Of a DNA stretch of 64,000 bases, positions 8,154-17,621 are shown in pieces. Below the pieces are notes generated by a model, which saw only the letters and a program-made list of their open reading frames with translations, was not told where the DNA came from and made no database searches. The stretch is from NCBI GenBank assembly GCA_031291115.1, contig JARLJQ010000026.1, positions 62,001 through 126,000 on the forward strand. The letters are read 5' to 3'. The stretch is from Legionella sp. (lineage in GTDB: Bacteria; Pseudomonadota; Gammaproteobacteria; Legionellales; Legionellaceae). The position numbers and the translations under genes were made by a program. Position 1 is the first letter of the stretch, and each line of letters opens with the position of its first letter.

Positions 8154-10487
8154 ATGAATGCTAATGAAGATGATGAAATCATAAAAGATTTTTTAATCGA
8201 GTGTAATGAGCATTTGGATCTTCTCGATACAGGCTTTGTGGCAATTGAGCAAGATTATTCGGATTATAAAACTCTCTCTGCAATTTTTCGCTCTATTCAC
8301 ACAATTAAGGGCGGGGCTGGAATGCTTGGTTTCCATAAATTGGAAAAATTAAGTCATGCAGCCGAAAATTTATTGTCATCCTTGCGTGATGGTAAATTAA
8401 TGATGAATACTCATATGACCACTGTGCTGTTACAAACAGTGGATGCCATACGTTATATGTTGGAGTGTATTGCACAAACATCTGAAGATGGCGAAGAGGA
8501 GTTTTTAGAGTTAATAGAAATTTTACATCAATTGTTAACCAATCCAAATGAGGCAATTGTTTCCCCATCCAAGTCTAAAACCGAATCAAAAACTGAAGCA
8601 AAGAAAAGCACTAATGAAAAATATGGGGAAAATAATGAGCCTCAGTATGCTGAACTTACTGAAGAGGTCTTATTTGAAGAACATATTGAGATGGAACGTT
8701 TAATACCACCGATAAGCGTTGAAATGAATTCTGCTGAAAATGAGGCGCCTAATGTGCAAGTTGCCTCTGAACACTCTCTGGCTTTGGAATCAAGAAATCT
8801 TCAATCAACAGAAGCATCGATTCGTATTAATATCGATCTGCTGGATAAACTGATGAACCTTGTAGGAGAACTTGTTCTTTCACGTAACCAGGTATTGCAA
8901 TGTATTTCAACTCAATCTGATTCTAATTTTATTGCAGTGTCACAACGTTTAAATCTTATTACCTCTGAGTTGCAAGAAGGGGTTATGAAAACAAGAATGC
9001 AACCTATTGGTAATGTGTGGAGTAAGTTTACGCGAGTAGTTCGTGATTTATCGATTTCACTGAATAAAAAAGTTAATCTTGAAATGTATGGTAAAGAAAC
9101 CGAGCTTGATAAAACGTTGATCGAGGCCATTAAAGATCCACTCATACATATTATTCGTAATTCTTTGGATCATGGAATAGAAATGCCTGCTGATCGTCTT
9201 GCCGCAGGAAAATCGGAAGAAGGAACCTTGACACTTAAAGCGTATCATGAGAGTGGTCATGTTCATATTGAAGTCACAGATGATGGTCATGGCATAGCAC
9301 CTGATAAAGTAAAAAATAAGGCGCTTTCTAAAGGGCTCATAAGCGCAGAACAAGCGGCTCGAATGAGTGAGCATGATGCGTTGAATCTTATTTTTCTTCC
9401 TGGATTATCTACCGCTGAAACAATCACTAATGTCTCTGGGCGCGGTGTAGGCATGGATGTTGTCAAAACGAATATTGAACGAATTAATGGTACCATTGAT
9501 CTTCAAAGTGTTATTGGTCACTCAACCTCACTTAAAATTAAAATCCCCTTAACTTTAGCCATTATTCCGGCACTTATTATTACTTGTTGTACTTACCGTT
9601 ATGCTATTCCTCAAGTCAGTTTGTTGGAGTTGGTTCGACTTGAAGCGAATGAAGTGAACCAAAACATACAATTTATCATGGACACTCCTATTTATAAGCT
9701 ACGAGGAAAACTACTGCCTTTGGTGTATTTATCAAAAGAATTTAATTTGACTGTTGAGGGCAACCAGGAAGTTCAGGACGACTCAGTGAACATTGTGGTC
9801 TTACAAGCTGGTGAAATGCAATTTGGCTTAGTGGTCGACTGTATTAATGACACTCAGGAAATTGTGGTTAAGCCACTAAATAAGTTATTAAAAAATTTAT
9901 CGATATATTCCGGTGCTACGATAATGGGGGATGGGAACGTATCGCTCATTTTAGATCCAATGGGCCTTGCGCGTAAAGCGGGATTACTTGCCGCTCAAGC
10001 ACAAGCTGATAAATTGAAGGAAATAAACTCCGCGAATACTAATATGGATAAGCGACAAACATTATTATTGCTGCGATCAGGTGAAAGCAGTTTAATGGCT
10101 GTTCCATTAAGTAAAGTGGAGCGTATTGAAGAGTTTCTGGTGGTAAATATAGAAACCGCCGGCCATCAAGAAGTCGTTCAATATCGCAATTCAATTATGC
10201 CATTAGTATGGCTAAATCGCAGTATTAATACCCAATCTATGGATACTTTAAACATTAAAGATAAAGTCCAGGTAATTGTGTACTCACAAGATGATAAAAA
10301 TGTCGGCATCGTAGTGGATCATGTCTATGATATTGTTGAAGGAGTATTTACCTTACATGAAAAATTCAGTCAGGTAGGTGTAATAGGGACAGCAATTATT
10401 GAAGATAAAGTCACCGAGGTGATTGATATTGAAAATATTATTCACACAGTATTACCGCATTATTTTGATAAACATGCTGTTATTTAA
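8154..10487 (+). CDS. cheA: CheA chemotaxis histidine kinase with two CheW-like domains
   Basis: CheA autophosphorylates and passes phosphate to CheY and CheB under receptor control. Domain order: HPt (residues 1-~105; phospho-site His49 in RSIHTIKGGAG), an acidic linker, dimerisation helices (SIRINIDLLDKLMNLVGELV, then TRMQPIG), an ATPase with N box IIRNSLDHGIE, G1 TDDGHGIA, the F-box region FLPGLST and G2 GRGVGMDVVK, then a CheW-like domain, and a second CheW-like domain in the last ~130 residues (LLLLRSGESSLMAVPLSKVERIEE). The second module makes it longer (777 residues) than the E. coli protein. The start is the ATG with AGGA seven bases upstream; an upstream TTG in frame overlaps the sigma-28 promoter. 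cheW follows after nine bases. Confidence 0.95.
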   Translation: MNANEDDEIIKDFLIECNEHLDLLDTGFVAIEQDYSDYKTLSAIFRSIHTIKGGAGMLGFHKLEKLSHAAENLLSSLRDGKLMMNTHMTTVLLQTVDAIRYMLECIAQTSEDGEEEFLELIEILHQLLTNPNEAIVSPSKSKTESKTEAKKSTNEKYGENNEPQYAELTEEVLFEEHIEMERLIPPISVEMNSAENEAPNVQVASEHSLALESRNLQSTEASIRINIDLLDKLMNLVGELVLSRNQVLQCISTQSDSNFIAVSQRLNLITSELQEGVMKTRMQPIGNVWSKFTRVVRDLSISLNKKVNLEMYGKETELDKTLIEAIKDPLIHIIRNSLDHGIEMPADRLAAGKSEEGTLTLKAYHESGHVHIEVTDDGHGIAPDKVKNKALSKGLISAEQAARMSEHDALNLIFLPGLSTAETITNVSGRGVGMDVVKTNIERINGTIDLQSVIGHSTSLKIKIPLTLAIIPALIITCCTYRYAIPQVSLLELVRLEANEVNQNIQFIMDTPIYKLRGKLLPLVYLSKEFNLTVEGNQEVQDDSVNIVVLQAGEMQFGLVVDCINDTQEIVVKPLNKLLKNLSIYSGATIMGDGNVSLILDPMGLARKAGLLAAQAQADKLKEINSANTNMDKRQTLLLLRSGESSLMAVPLSKVERIEEFLVVNIETAGHQEVVQYRNSIMPLVWLNRSINTQSMDTLNIKDKVQVIVYSQDDKNVGIVVDHVYDIVEGVFTLHEKFSQVGVIGTAIIEDKVTEVIDIENIIHTVLPHYFDKHAVI

Positions 10488-10496
10488 GGAGCATCA

Positions 10497-10937
10497 ATGA
10501 GTCTTGAGAGAAAAATATGTACGTTTTATGTGAGGAAACATTTTTTCGGCATTGATGTGACTAATGTACAGGAAGTCATTCGCTCTCAAAAAATGACGCA
10601 TATCCCCTTAGCCAAACAAACAATAAGTGGCTTAATTAATTTACGAGGGCAAATTGTAACGGTCATTGACATGAGTGAGCGTCTCGGTCTATTGCATACA
10701 GAAGAGAGTGAGCAATTGATTCACCTTATTGTTTGTACTGAGGATGGTCCAGTAAGTCTTTTAGTTGATGATATTGGTGATGTTATTGATGTGTCTAACG
10801 ATGTTTTTGAAATACCGCCTGAAAATATAAAAGGCAATATTCGTCATATGTTAAAAGAGGTTTGTAAATTGGATGAGCAATTGTTATTGCTTTTAGATCT
10901 GAATAAAGTACTTGTTATTGAACAGGAAGAAGCGTGA
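10497..10937 (+). CDS. cheW: CheW receptor-kinase coupling protein
   Basis: A 146-residue CheW, an SH3-like adaptor that docks CheA onto chemoreceptors. Family features are visible: CTFYVRKHFFGIDVTNVQEV at the start, the loop HIPLAKQTISGLINLRGQIVTVIDM, then PVSLLVDDIGDVIDV and the C-terminal LDLNKVL. The length is close to E. coli CheW. AAGGAGC lies just before the ATG, nine bases after cheA, so the two are co-transcribed. The following gap of 189 bases contains a palindromic element that may partly separate the downstream receptor gene. Confidence 0.95.
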   Translation: MSLERKICTFYVRKHFFGIDVTNVQEVIRSQKMTHIPLAKQTISGLINLRGQIVTVIDMSERLGLLHTEESEQLIHLIVCTEDGPVSLLVDDIGDVIDVSNDVFEIPPENIKGNIRHMLKEVCKLDEQLLLLLDLNKVLVIEQEEA

Positions 10938-10964
10938 TACTTTTTGTAGGTATATGAAAAAAAA

Positions 10965-11089
10965 TTGTAATTTCTCAATATGTCCGCGGGGTCCAGTAAT
11001 CTCGCTTTGGGACTGGATCTCTGGATCCCGCGGACAAGCCGCGGGACGTAGGAGTTTTGAAGTTTCCCGAGGTTATTGAGAAGTTACAA
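10965..11089. repeat. Family C palindromic element (MITE-like)
   Basis: The outer arms are TTGTAATTTCTCAATA (10965-10980) and TATTGAGAAGTTACAA (11074-11089), near-perfect reverse complements. Inside is a second palindrome, GTCCGCGGGGTCCAG (from 10982) against CTGGATCCCGCGGAC (to 11036), followed by AAGCCGCGGGACGTAGG. The two-level inverted structure and lack of coding capacity suggest a small non-autonomous mobile element, located between cheW and the receptor gene. Confidence 0.75.
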
Positions 11090-11126
11090 AAAATTAAAAT
11101 AACTTATTCATAAATAGGGAGATATT

Positions 11127-12920
11127 ATGAGCAGCATAGAAGAGAGCGTAGAGACTTTTGAGCAAAAAACGGACGGTTCTCCAAAGCTTAATGGCAAAAG
11201 TGCAAAGAATTCAATTCTTAGTGATGAAGAAATGCACCGACGTGAACAGGAAGCTCTATTAAATATTATTAATTTAACTAGTATCGTTTCAACAGCAGAT
11301 AAACGTGGGGATGTGCTGAGTGTGAACGATAAATTATGCGAAGTTTCTCAGTATGAGCGTGAAGAATGTGTTGGTAAACCGCATAATATGTTCCGGCACC
11401 CTGATATGGAAAAAAGTGTTTTTAAAGAAGTCTGGAATACCATTGGGCGAGGAAATATCTTTCGAGGAAAAATCAAAAATAAGAAAAAAGATGGTTCACC
11501 CTATTTTGTGGACGCAGTGATTTGCCCTATTTTAGGCGATGATGGTAAGCCTGTTAAATACATTGGTGTTCGTTATGAGATAACAGAAGACGAACTTGCG
11601 CGACAAAATATGCAAGGCATAATTAATGCTGTTGATGCGGCTTATGCATTCATTGAATTTGATCCCACCGGAAGGATTATTACTGCTAATGAGAATTTTT
11701 TAGCAACCATGGGTTATACGTTGGATGAAATTCAAAATAAACATCATCGTATGTTTGTGGAATCAAGCTATGCGAATTTATCTGAGTATGCAAGTTTCTG
11801 GAAGGATCTTGCAGAGGGTAAGACCTTTAATAATGAGTTTAAACGAATTGCCAAAGATAGTTCTGAGAAGTGGTTGCGTGCGGTTTATACACCGGTTAAA
11901 GACGACATGGGACGAATCGTGAAAGTAGTAAAGATAGCAACCGACATTACGGAACAAAAACGCAAGGATCTTGATTTATTACATAAAGTCGACCTGATTT
12001 TAGATGTAGTTGATGCGGCTTCTAAAGGTGATTTAACTCGGCAAATTGATGTGGCTGGTACAGAGCCTATTGATAAAGTGTGCTCTGGATTAAAAACATT
12101 TTTTGAAACCTTGCGTGAGAGTATCCAATCGATTACTACAAATGCTGAAACATTGGCCTCTTCTTCTACGGAATTATCTTCAATTGGTCAATTGATGGCG
12201 AGCAATGCGGAAGAAACCTCAGCTCAAACTAATCTTGTTGCTTCTGCAGCCGAAGAAGTGAGCCAAAATATCCAAACGGTCGCAGCAGGAACAGAAGAGC
12301 TCGATGCCAGTATCAAAGAGATTGCAAAAAATACAGTTGATGCGGTTCGTATTGCGATGCAGGCGGTAACCTACACGGAAGATGCGAATTTAACTATGGA
12401 GAAATTAGGAAATAGCAGTGCTGAAATAGGTAATGTCATTAAAGTTATTACATCGATTGCACAGCAAACTAATCTGTTGGCTCTCAACGCTACAATTGAA
12501 GCGGCTCGTGCTGGTGAAGCAGGGAAGGGGTTCGCTGTTGTTGCGAATGAAGTGAAGGAGCTTGCAAAAGAGACAGCCAAAGCTACTGAGGACATTAGTC
12601 AAAAAATTGCGACAATTCAAAGTGCTACTAAGGAATCAGTGATTGCTATTGGAAAAATCAATGAAATTATCAAAGAGATAAGTGAAACCCAAAATACCAT
12701 TGCAAGCGCCGTTGAAGAGCAAAGTGCTACAACTAATGAGATCAGTCGTAACGTCTCCCAAGCGGCAAAAGGTGGTTCAGAGATTTCTGAAAATGTCATT
12801 AGCGTGGCTCAAGCAGCTAAAGAGACATCTGAAGGGGCAACCAATAATCAATTAGCCGCATCTGATTTATCGCGTATGGCAGTTGAACTTCAGAAAATTT
12901 TGGCACAATTTAGATTTTAA
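11127..12920 (+). CDS. Soluble double-PAS methyl-accepting chemotaxis receptor
   Basis: A 597-residue chemoreceptor without any membrane segment or signal peptide, so probably cytoplasmic. Two PAS domains occupy about residues 45-155 and 165-275 ([23 protein letters not shown]; then [23 protein letters not shown]), as in Aer/BdlA-like redox or energy sensors. A short HAMP-like stretch follows (residues ~290-330, [11 protein letters not shown]), then the coiled-coil signalling domain whose hairpin tip [20 protein letters not shown] and [15 protein letters not shown] are the CheA/CheW contact. The C-terminus ends LAQFRF without an NWETF-type tether. The ligand or cofactor cannot be read; heme or flavin in the PAS domains is possible. 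It is the only receptor in the window. Confidence 0.93.
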   Translation: MSSIEESVETFEQKTDGSPKLNGKSAKNSILSDEEMHRREQEALLNIINLTSIVSTADKRGDVLSVNDKLCEVSQYEREECVGKPHNMFRHPDMEKSVFKEVWNTIGRGNIFRGKIKNKKKDGSPYFVDAVICPILGDDGKPVKYIGVRYEITEDELARQNMQGIINAVDAAYAFIEFDPTGRIITANENFLATMGYTLDEIQNKHHRMFVESSYANLSEYASFWKDLAEGKTFNNEFKRIAKDSSEKWLRAVYTPVKDDMGRIVKVVKIATDITEQKRKDLDLLHKVDLILDVVDAASKGDLTRQIDVAGTEPIDKVCSGLKTFFETLRESIQSITTNAETLASSSTELSSIGQLMASNAEETSAQTNLVASAAEEVSQNIQTVAAGTEELDASIKEIAKNTVDAVRIAMQAVTYTEDANLTMEKLGNSSAEIGNVIKVITSIAQQTNLLALNATIEAARAGEAGKGFAVVANEVKELAKETAKATEDISQKIATIQSATKESVIAIGKINEIIKEISETQNTIASAVEEQSATTNEISRNVSQAAKGGSEISENVISVAQAAKETSEGATNNQLAASDLSRMAVELQKILAQFRF

Positions 12921-12925
12921 TTTTC

Positions 12926-12953
12926 TAAAGATTTGAAAGGTTAATGCTGATTT
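12926..12953 (+). promoter_or_regulatory. Possible sigma-28-like promoter before cheY
   Basis: TAAAGATT (12926-12933) and GCTGATTT (12946-12953) resemble the FliA consensus at 7/8 and 5/8, but the spacer is 12 rather than 11. It lies just before the first cheY. It is much weaker than the site in front of cheA and is reported only as a candidate. Confidence 0.25.
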
Positions 12954-12974
12954 TAGTGACGAGAGGGAATAAAT

Positions 12975-13346
12975 ATGAGAGTGATATTAGTTGATGACTC
13001 TAAAACGGCAAGGACGCTGCTCAAACGAGTTTTTAATGAGCTAGGGGCTTGGGAAATCATGGAAGCTGAGAATGGACAAGATGCTTTAGATAAATTAGTT
13101 GGGGTTGATTCTATCGATCTTGCTTGTATTGATTGGAATATGCCAGTGATGAATGGTTTGGATTTCTTAAAGACAGTAAGAAAAATACCTGAATTTTCAC
13201 ACACTTGGTTTATGATGGTCACCTCCGAAACTGAGATGGATAATATCACTAAAGCAATGGTATCTGGTGCCCATGAATATGTAATGAAGCCTTATACGAA
13301 AGAGATTATTTTAGCAAAGCTTGAAATGATGGGGCTTATTCAGTGA
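12975..13346 (+). CDS. cheY: CheY-like single-domain response regulator (first copy)
   Basis: A 123-residue stand-alone receiver domain. The acid pair Asp7-Asp8 (VDDSKTAR), phospho-acceptor Asp53 (CIDWNMPVMNG), the Thr of MVTSET and the Lys of YVMKPYT form the full receiver active site. CheY carries the CheA signal to the flagellar switch. It sits between the receptor and cheB. A second, diverged CheY lies at 18321. Which of the two binds the motor and which might act as a phosphate sink cannot be told from sequence. A GAGGG ribosome binding site precedes the ATG. Confidence 0.92.
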   Translation: MRVILVDDSKTARTLLKRVFNELGAWEIMEAENGQDALDKLVGVDSIDLACIDWNMPVMNGLDFLKTVRKIPEFSHTWFMMVTSETEMDNITKAMVSGAHEYVMKPYTKEIILAKLEMMGLIQ

Positions 13347-13386
13347 TTTTGCAGATAGGGCTTTATAGCTATTAGTGGAGAAAATC

Positions 13387-14451
13387 GTGTCTAAAATTCG
13401 TGTAATGCATGTTGATGACTCGGCACTGATGAGACGTGTAATAGCAACTCTCCTTTCGCGTGATTCCAGTGTTGAAATGGTAGGCGCCTATGCTAATGCG
13501 AAATTCGCGTTAGCAATGATTAATAAATTGCAACCTGATTTAATTATTCTGGATGTGGAAATGCCGGAAATGGATGGTCTAACTGCGCTTGTGGAGATTC
13601 GAAAAAAATATCCTGTTCTGCCGGTCATTATGTGTAGTTCCTTAACGAAACAAGGAGCGGAAACAACAATAGAGGCATTACTTCGCGGAGCAAATGATTA
13701 TGTAGCTAAACCTTCGCAAGGTGGTGTACGTGATGAAATTTTTCAAAAAATGAGTTACGAGCTAATTTCTAAAATTAAAGCTTTAGTCAAATCAAACGTA
13801 ACATTAATGCCGCCAAAGCTAACTCCGGTAGCACCTAAATTATGTACGAAACCCTTCTCTTTGACAGAGCGTGTGGATATTCTTGCTATAGGGGTTTCTA
13901 CTGGAGGGCCAAATGCCTTGGTGGCGTTGCTTCCAAAAATTGCTATGGATTTTCCTGTTCCTATTTTGATTGTTCAACATATGCCACCTGTTTTTACCAA
14001 TCTTCTTGCTGAAAGTTTATCGTCAAAATGTAAGATTAAAATTAAAGAAGCAGCAGATGGTGATTTTTTAGTACCAGGGCAGGCATTGATTGCTCCGGGT
14101 AATTATCATATGACTATCGAGAATCATAAAAATCGTCAGGTGATTAAACTAAATCAAGATCCATCTGAAAATTATTGCAGGCCAGCAGTCGATGTTTTAT
14201 TTCGTTCTGTTGCAAAACAATGGACTTCTAACGTGTTGGCGGTGGTGATGACCGGGATGGGGCAAGATGGGCTATTGGGTTGTCAAACTATTAAGGAACA
14301 TGGTGGTCAAGTAATTGTGCAAGATGAACCGACTAGTGTTGTATGGGGGATGCCAGGAGCTGTTGTAAAAGCGAGTTTAGCTGATCAGATTGTTCCATTG
14401 AATGAGCTTGCTGGGATTATTACACAACGTGTTCTGCGAAAAAGAGTGTAA
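13387..14451 (+). CDS. cheB: CheB protein-glutamate methylesterase
   Basis: CheB demethylates and deamidates chemoreceptors for adaptation. An N-terminal receiver domain (MHVDDSALMRR; acceptor Asp in LDVEMPEMDG) is joined by a linker to the esterase domain with GVSTGGPNALV (active-site Ser), IVQHMPP (His) and VVMTGMGQDG (Asp), so the catalytic triad is intact. The frame opens at GTG 13375, but GTG 13387 is preferred because GGAG (13377-13380) lies six bases before it; length is then 354. cheR starts two bases after its stop, so adaptation enzymes are paired. Confidence 0.95.
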   Translation: MSKIRVMHVDDSALMRRVIATLLSRDSSVEMVGAYANAKFALAMINKLQPDLIILDVEMPEMDGLTALVEIRKKYPVLPVIMCSSLTKQGAETTIEALLRGANDYVAKPSQGGVRDEIFQKMSYELISKIKALVKSNVTLMPPKLTPVAPKLCTKPFSLTERVDILAIGVSTGGPNALVALLPKIAMDFPVPILIVQHMPPVFTNLLAESLSSKCKIKIKEAADGDFLVPGQALIAPGNYHMTIENHKNRQVIKLNQDPSENYCRPAVDVLFRSVAKQWTSNVLAVVMTGMGQDGLLGCQTIKEHGGQVIVQDEPTSVVWGMPGAVVKASLADQIVPLNELAGIITQRVLRKRV

Positions 14452-14453
14452 CT

Positions 14454-15269
14454 ATGAATAATACTGATTTTGAATTTATCAGGCAGTTTATTAAAACAGA
14501 AGCTGCTATTGTAATGGAACCGGGAAAAGAATATTTAGTGGAATCCCGATTAATGCCCATAGCTGTTGAAGAGGGATTAGTTACATTGGAAGCTTTAGTT
14601 AAAGAAATGAAATTTAAACCTACAGAAAGCTTAAAATTTAAAGTTATTGATGCATTGACAATTAATGAGACTTTATTTTTTCGTGATATTCATCCGTTCG
14701 ACGCTTTAAAAAATGAAATCTTGCCTGCGGTTTTATTAAAAAAACAGAAAGAAAAACGACTGAATATTTGGTGTGCTGCCTCCTCAAGTGGACAAGAACC
14801 TTATACCATTGCCATGATTTTAAAAGATCAATGGGCTGATTTAGAGGGTTGGACAATCAATTTTATTGCAAGTGATATTTCAGACAAAATGATTGCCAGA
14901 GCAAGAGAAGGTATTTACAACCAGATGGAAGTAAATCGTGGTTTGCCCATGCCTTATTTGCTCAAATACTTTCAGAAAGTAGGCTCGAACTGGCAAATCA
15001 ATAAAGAGATACGTGACATGGTGAAGTTCCAAAAAATTAACCTGATGAACTCTTGGGCCTTCCCCCCCATGGATTTTGTGTTCATGCGTAACGTGTTGAT
15101 TTATTTTAATGTAGAAACAAAAAAAGAAATTTTTGACCGAGTCGAAAAAACGCTGGATCCAGAAGGGTATTTCTTTTTAGGTGGATCGGAAACAACATTA
15201 GGAGTCAGTAATCGATTTGAGCGTATAGGAATAAATAGGGTTCCTTGTTATCAATTGAAAAAATCCTAA
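14454..15269 (+). CDS. cheR: CheR chemoreceptor methyltransferase
   Basis: CheR methylates glutamates on chemoreceptors using S-adenosylmethionine. The 271-residue protein has the small N-terminal helical domain, then LNIWCAASSSGQEPYTIAM (SAM-binding motif I), TINFIASDISDKMI, and the motif FPPMDFVFMRNVLIYFN, followed by LDPEGYFFLGGSET, all typical of CheR. The receptor shows no obvious C-terminal tether peptide for CheR, so methylation would rely on direct docking. It lies two bases after cheB and 18 bases before the CheX-like gene, within one operon. Confidence 0.95.
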   Translation: MNNTDFEFIRQFIKTEAAIVMEPGKEYLVESRLMPIAVEEGLVTLEALVKEMKFKPTESLKFKVIDALTINETLFFRDIHPFDALKNEILPAVLLKKQKEKRLNIWCAASSSGQEPYTIAMILKDQWADLEGWTINFIASDISDKMIARAREGIYNQMEVNRGLPMPYLLKYFQKVGSNWQINKEIRDMVKFQKINLMNSWAFPPMDFVFMRNVLIYFNVETKKEIFDRVEKTLDPEGYFFLGGSETTLGVSNRFERIGINRVPCYQLKKS

Positions 15270-15287
15270 TTAACTAAGGAGTCTTAG

Positions 15288-15767
15288 ATGGCAAATAGAG
15301 CTATTTTAGAGGAATGGATTCAGGCACAAGCAGAGGCTGTGGCCGATTTCTCTCAAGAAATACTGGGGGTTCCCGGAAGTATTCATGTGGCTCCGATAGA
15401 ATGGATGGATAAAGAGCTTTGCCTGTCATTGATGGGAGCCAGTTTGGAGTTAAGTAATAATGAGCAGCTGATTAAAATCTTACTTTTATCCAATGAAGAA
15501 GTATTAACCAAGATTGCAAAATTAATGTTAATGAGTACTCCTGGTGAACTATTATCGCAAGCAGATATGATGGATGCGATTAAAGAAGTAGTTAATATTA
15601 TATCAGGCGGAATAAAATCAAGAATGAATGAGCGTATGGGAGGGGGGATTTTATTAGGCTTGCCTTATTTTTCACAAAAAAATCTTATTTCCCAAGAGGC
15701 AGATGTGTTAATTGGAAAAGTGTCAGTGGCAAATATGCCTATATATTTAGCAGTGAGCATTAAGTAA
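15288..15767 (+). CDS. CheX-like chemotaxis phosphatase
   Basis: A 159-residue protein that looks like the CheC/CheX/FliY phosphatase fold. The evidence is a central helix DAIKEVVNIISGGIKSRM containing the E-x-x-N pair (EVVN) used by CheX to dephosphorylate CheY-P, a glycine-rich turn (RMGGGILLGLPYF), and a final beta strand. No second E-x-x-N motif is evident, as expected for CheX rather than CheC. The location directly after cheR supports a role in CheY signal termination; no cheZ is seen in the window. Family assignment is by pattern and context, so moderately sure. Confidence 0.7.
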   Translation: MANRAILEEWIQAQAEAVADFSQEILGVPGSIHVAPIEWMDKELCLSLMGASLELSNNEQLIKILLLSNEEVLTKIAKLMLMSTPGELLSQADMMDAIKEVVNIISGGIKSRMNERMGGGILLGLPYFSQKNLISQEADVLIGKVSVANMPIYLAVSIK

Positions 15768-15815
15768 AAATACAGATTTAAGTGGCTTAATTTTGGATTA
15801 TACAGAGGAAGTTTG

Positions 15816-17621
15816 ATGACAAAACGATTATTTATTTTTTATGCCATTTTATTTTTTAATTTTTTTATGGTTTTGTGTGTCAATGCTACTTCTGCGCAAG
15901 AGCTGCCAGAGATTCATTTACTTGTAGATACTTCTGGAAGTATGAAACAAACAGATCCTCAAAATCTTAGAGTCGTTGCTGTACGCTTATTTGATTATCT
16001 TGTTAGTGAAAGAGCCGTAATGAGTGTTAGTACCTTTGCAAATGATTTAAAACAAGTCATTCCACCTCAGACGGTAACGTCTAAATTTCAAGAATTTTTT
16101 CTAAAAAATAGGAAAAAAATCACCTCCGATGGGGAATGGACTAATATTGATGCGGCTCTAATTGGAGCAAATAAGTCTTGGACTAAAAAGAAAAAAGTTA
16201 TTATTCTTATCACCGATGGCATGCTGGATTTGGGATCAGAGGTTTTAAATAAAAAATCAACCCAACACTTAAATGAAACAACCATTCCCGCTTTACAAAA
16301 AGACCAGGTACAAGTTTATACTATAGGTTTATCTCATCAAGCGGATATGGAGCTTTTATCCAATATTGCGTTAAAAACTAATGCCTTATTTCAACCGGTT
16401 ATTTCTGCAAAAGATTTAGATAATGCTTTATATGCAATTTTTTCCTCGGTGATTTCTGCTCAAGAGGCACCCCTGGCCACCAAACAAACACAGGATAAAA
16501 AAGCAGTTTCACCAGATTCGATAAATACGTCTGCTAATACAACAGATAAAGATGCAACATCAACTATATTAGTAGACAAGAGTATTCATCAGGTTACATT
16601 AATTTTTAAAAAAAATGAGGACACTCATCAGTCAGCTATTCTTTTATCAAGTCCGGCTGGAAAGACGCAAGATTTAAATGCGAGTAGTGGAAACGCGGTT
16701 TCTATTGGTCATTATAAAATGATTAATATTGATAAGCCTGCGCCGGGAAATTGGATATTAAAAGGACCATCACAGGAATTGAAACAAGTTCTTATATTGA
16801 CCAATGTTAATTTAATAACAAATTTTTCAAGTGGGGTCTATTTCAATGATGAATTGCTTTCTTTAACCAGCCATCTGGAGGAGGATAATAAGTTAATTGC
16901 TTCAGATATATTGCTGGATACGATGCAGATGAGTTTCGAGCTTGAAGGCAAGACGAAACAATTTTCTTATGTGATTCCTTATAAAAATAAAGCATTTCAA
17001 CTGAGTTTATTACTGCAGGTGCCTAATGGTAATTATGTTGCAAAATTGACAGCAAAGAGTGGTTTTTTATCCAGAGCGCGTCAATTTACAATGTCAGTTC
17101 AAAGCTCACCCTTTCAATATCATTTTAATTCAGATTATTCATTAAAAGTTGAATTAATTAAACCAGATTTAATTGATGAGGGGGCAGTTAAAATAACAAC
17201 TACATATCAAAATAAAGAGCTTAATATTCCCATATCAAAAAATAATAATACATGGGATATGAATTTAAGTTCCTTGTGTCAAGAACCGTCTTTTTCGCTA
17301 AAGGATGTGTTTATAAGAATTAATGCTTCGTTACGTAGTGGTCGCTCCACAGCGTTTAATGTGCCGATAGACGCTGATTTTTGTCCACCAGCACCAAAAC
17401 AGCTAGTAAGCCAATTACCACCCATTAATTTAAAGCCAGTGGAGGCTCTGAACGTAAAAAAAGCGGTTGCCCCCCCCAAACCTGAAGAAAGTAATTTTAA
17501 ATTTAGCTTGATATTTTTAGCATTTATCCTATTGTTTATATTAATAATATCTATTTCTTTTGTGATGATGAGAATTAATCATCGCAAGAAAATTGAAAAA
17601 ATCAGAGAACAAACATTATGA
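15816..17621 (+). CDS. Exported von Willebrand A-domain protein with C-terminal membrane anchor
   Basis: A 601-residue envelope protein. It has a signal peptide (residues 1-~28, hydrophobic core FIFYAILFFNFFMVLCVNA), then a von Willebrand factor A domain (~30-210) with metal-site motif DTSGSMK and LITDGMLD, a middle region of beta-strand character, a proline-rich stretch near residue 550, and one membrane segment (~565-588) before a basic tail. The topology places the A domain outside the inner membrane. AGAGGAAG precedes the ATG; a TTG directly before it is a poorer start. It overlaps the next gene by four bases and sits inside the che block, which is unusual. A role in surface sensing or envelope assembly is possible but unproven. 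Confidence 0.8.
   Translation: MTKRLFIFYAILFFNFFMVLCVNATSAQELPEIHLLVDTSGSMKQTDPQNLRVVAVRLFDYLVSERAVMSVSTFANDLKQVIPPQTVTSKFQEFFLKNRKKITSDGEWTNIDAALIGANKSWTKKKKVIILITDGMLDLGSEVLNKKSTQHLNETTIPALQKDQVQVYTIGLSHQADMELLSNIALKTNALFQPVISAKDLDNALYAIFSSVISAQEAPLATKQTQDKKAVSPDSINTSANTTDKDATSTILVDKSIHQVTLIFKKNEDTHQSAILLSSPAGKTQDLNASSGNAVSIGHYKMINIDKPAPGNWILKGPSQELKQVLILTNVNLITNFSSGVYFNDELLSLTSHLEEDNKLIASDILLDTMQMSFELEGKTKQFSYVIPYKNKAFQLSLLLQVPNGNYVAKLTAKSGFLSRARQFTMSVQSSPFQYHFNSDYSLKVELIKPDLIDEGAVKITTTYQNKELNIPISKNNNTWDMNLSSLCQEPSFSLKDVFIRINASLRSGRSTAFNVPIDADFCPPAPKQLVSQLPPINLKPVEALNVKKAVAPPKPEESNFKFSLIFLAFILLFILIISISFVMMRINHRKKIEKIREQTL

Noticed and set aside
13375-13386. GTG 13375 as cheB start
   Set aside because: The GGAG at 13377-13380 overlaps it and is ideally spaced for GTG 13387.
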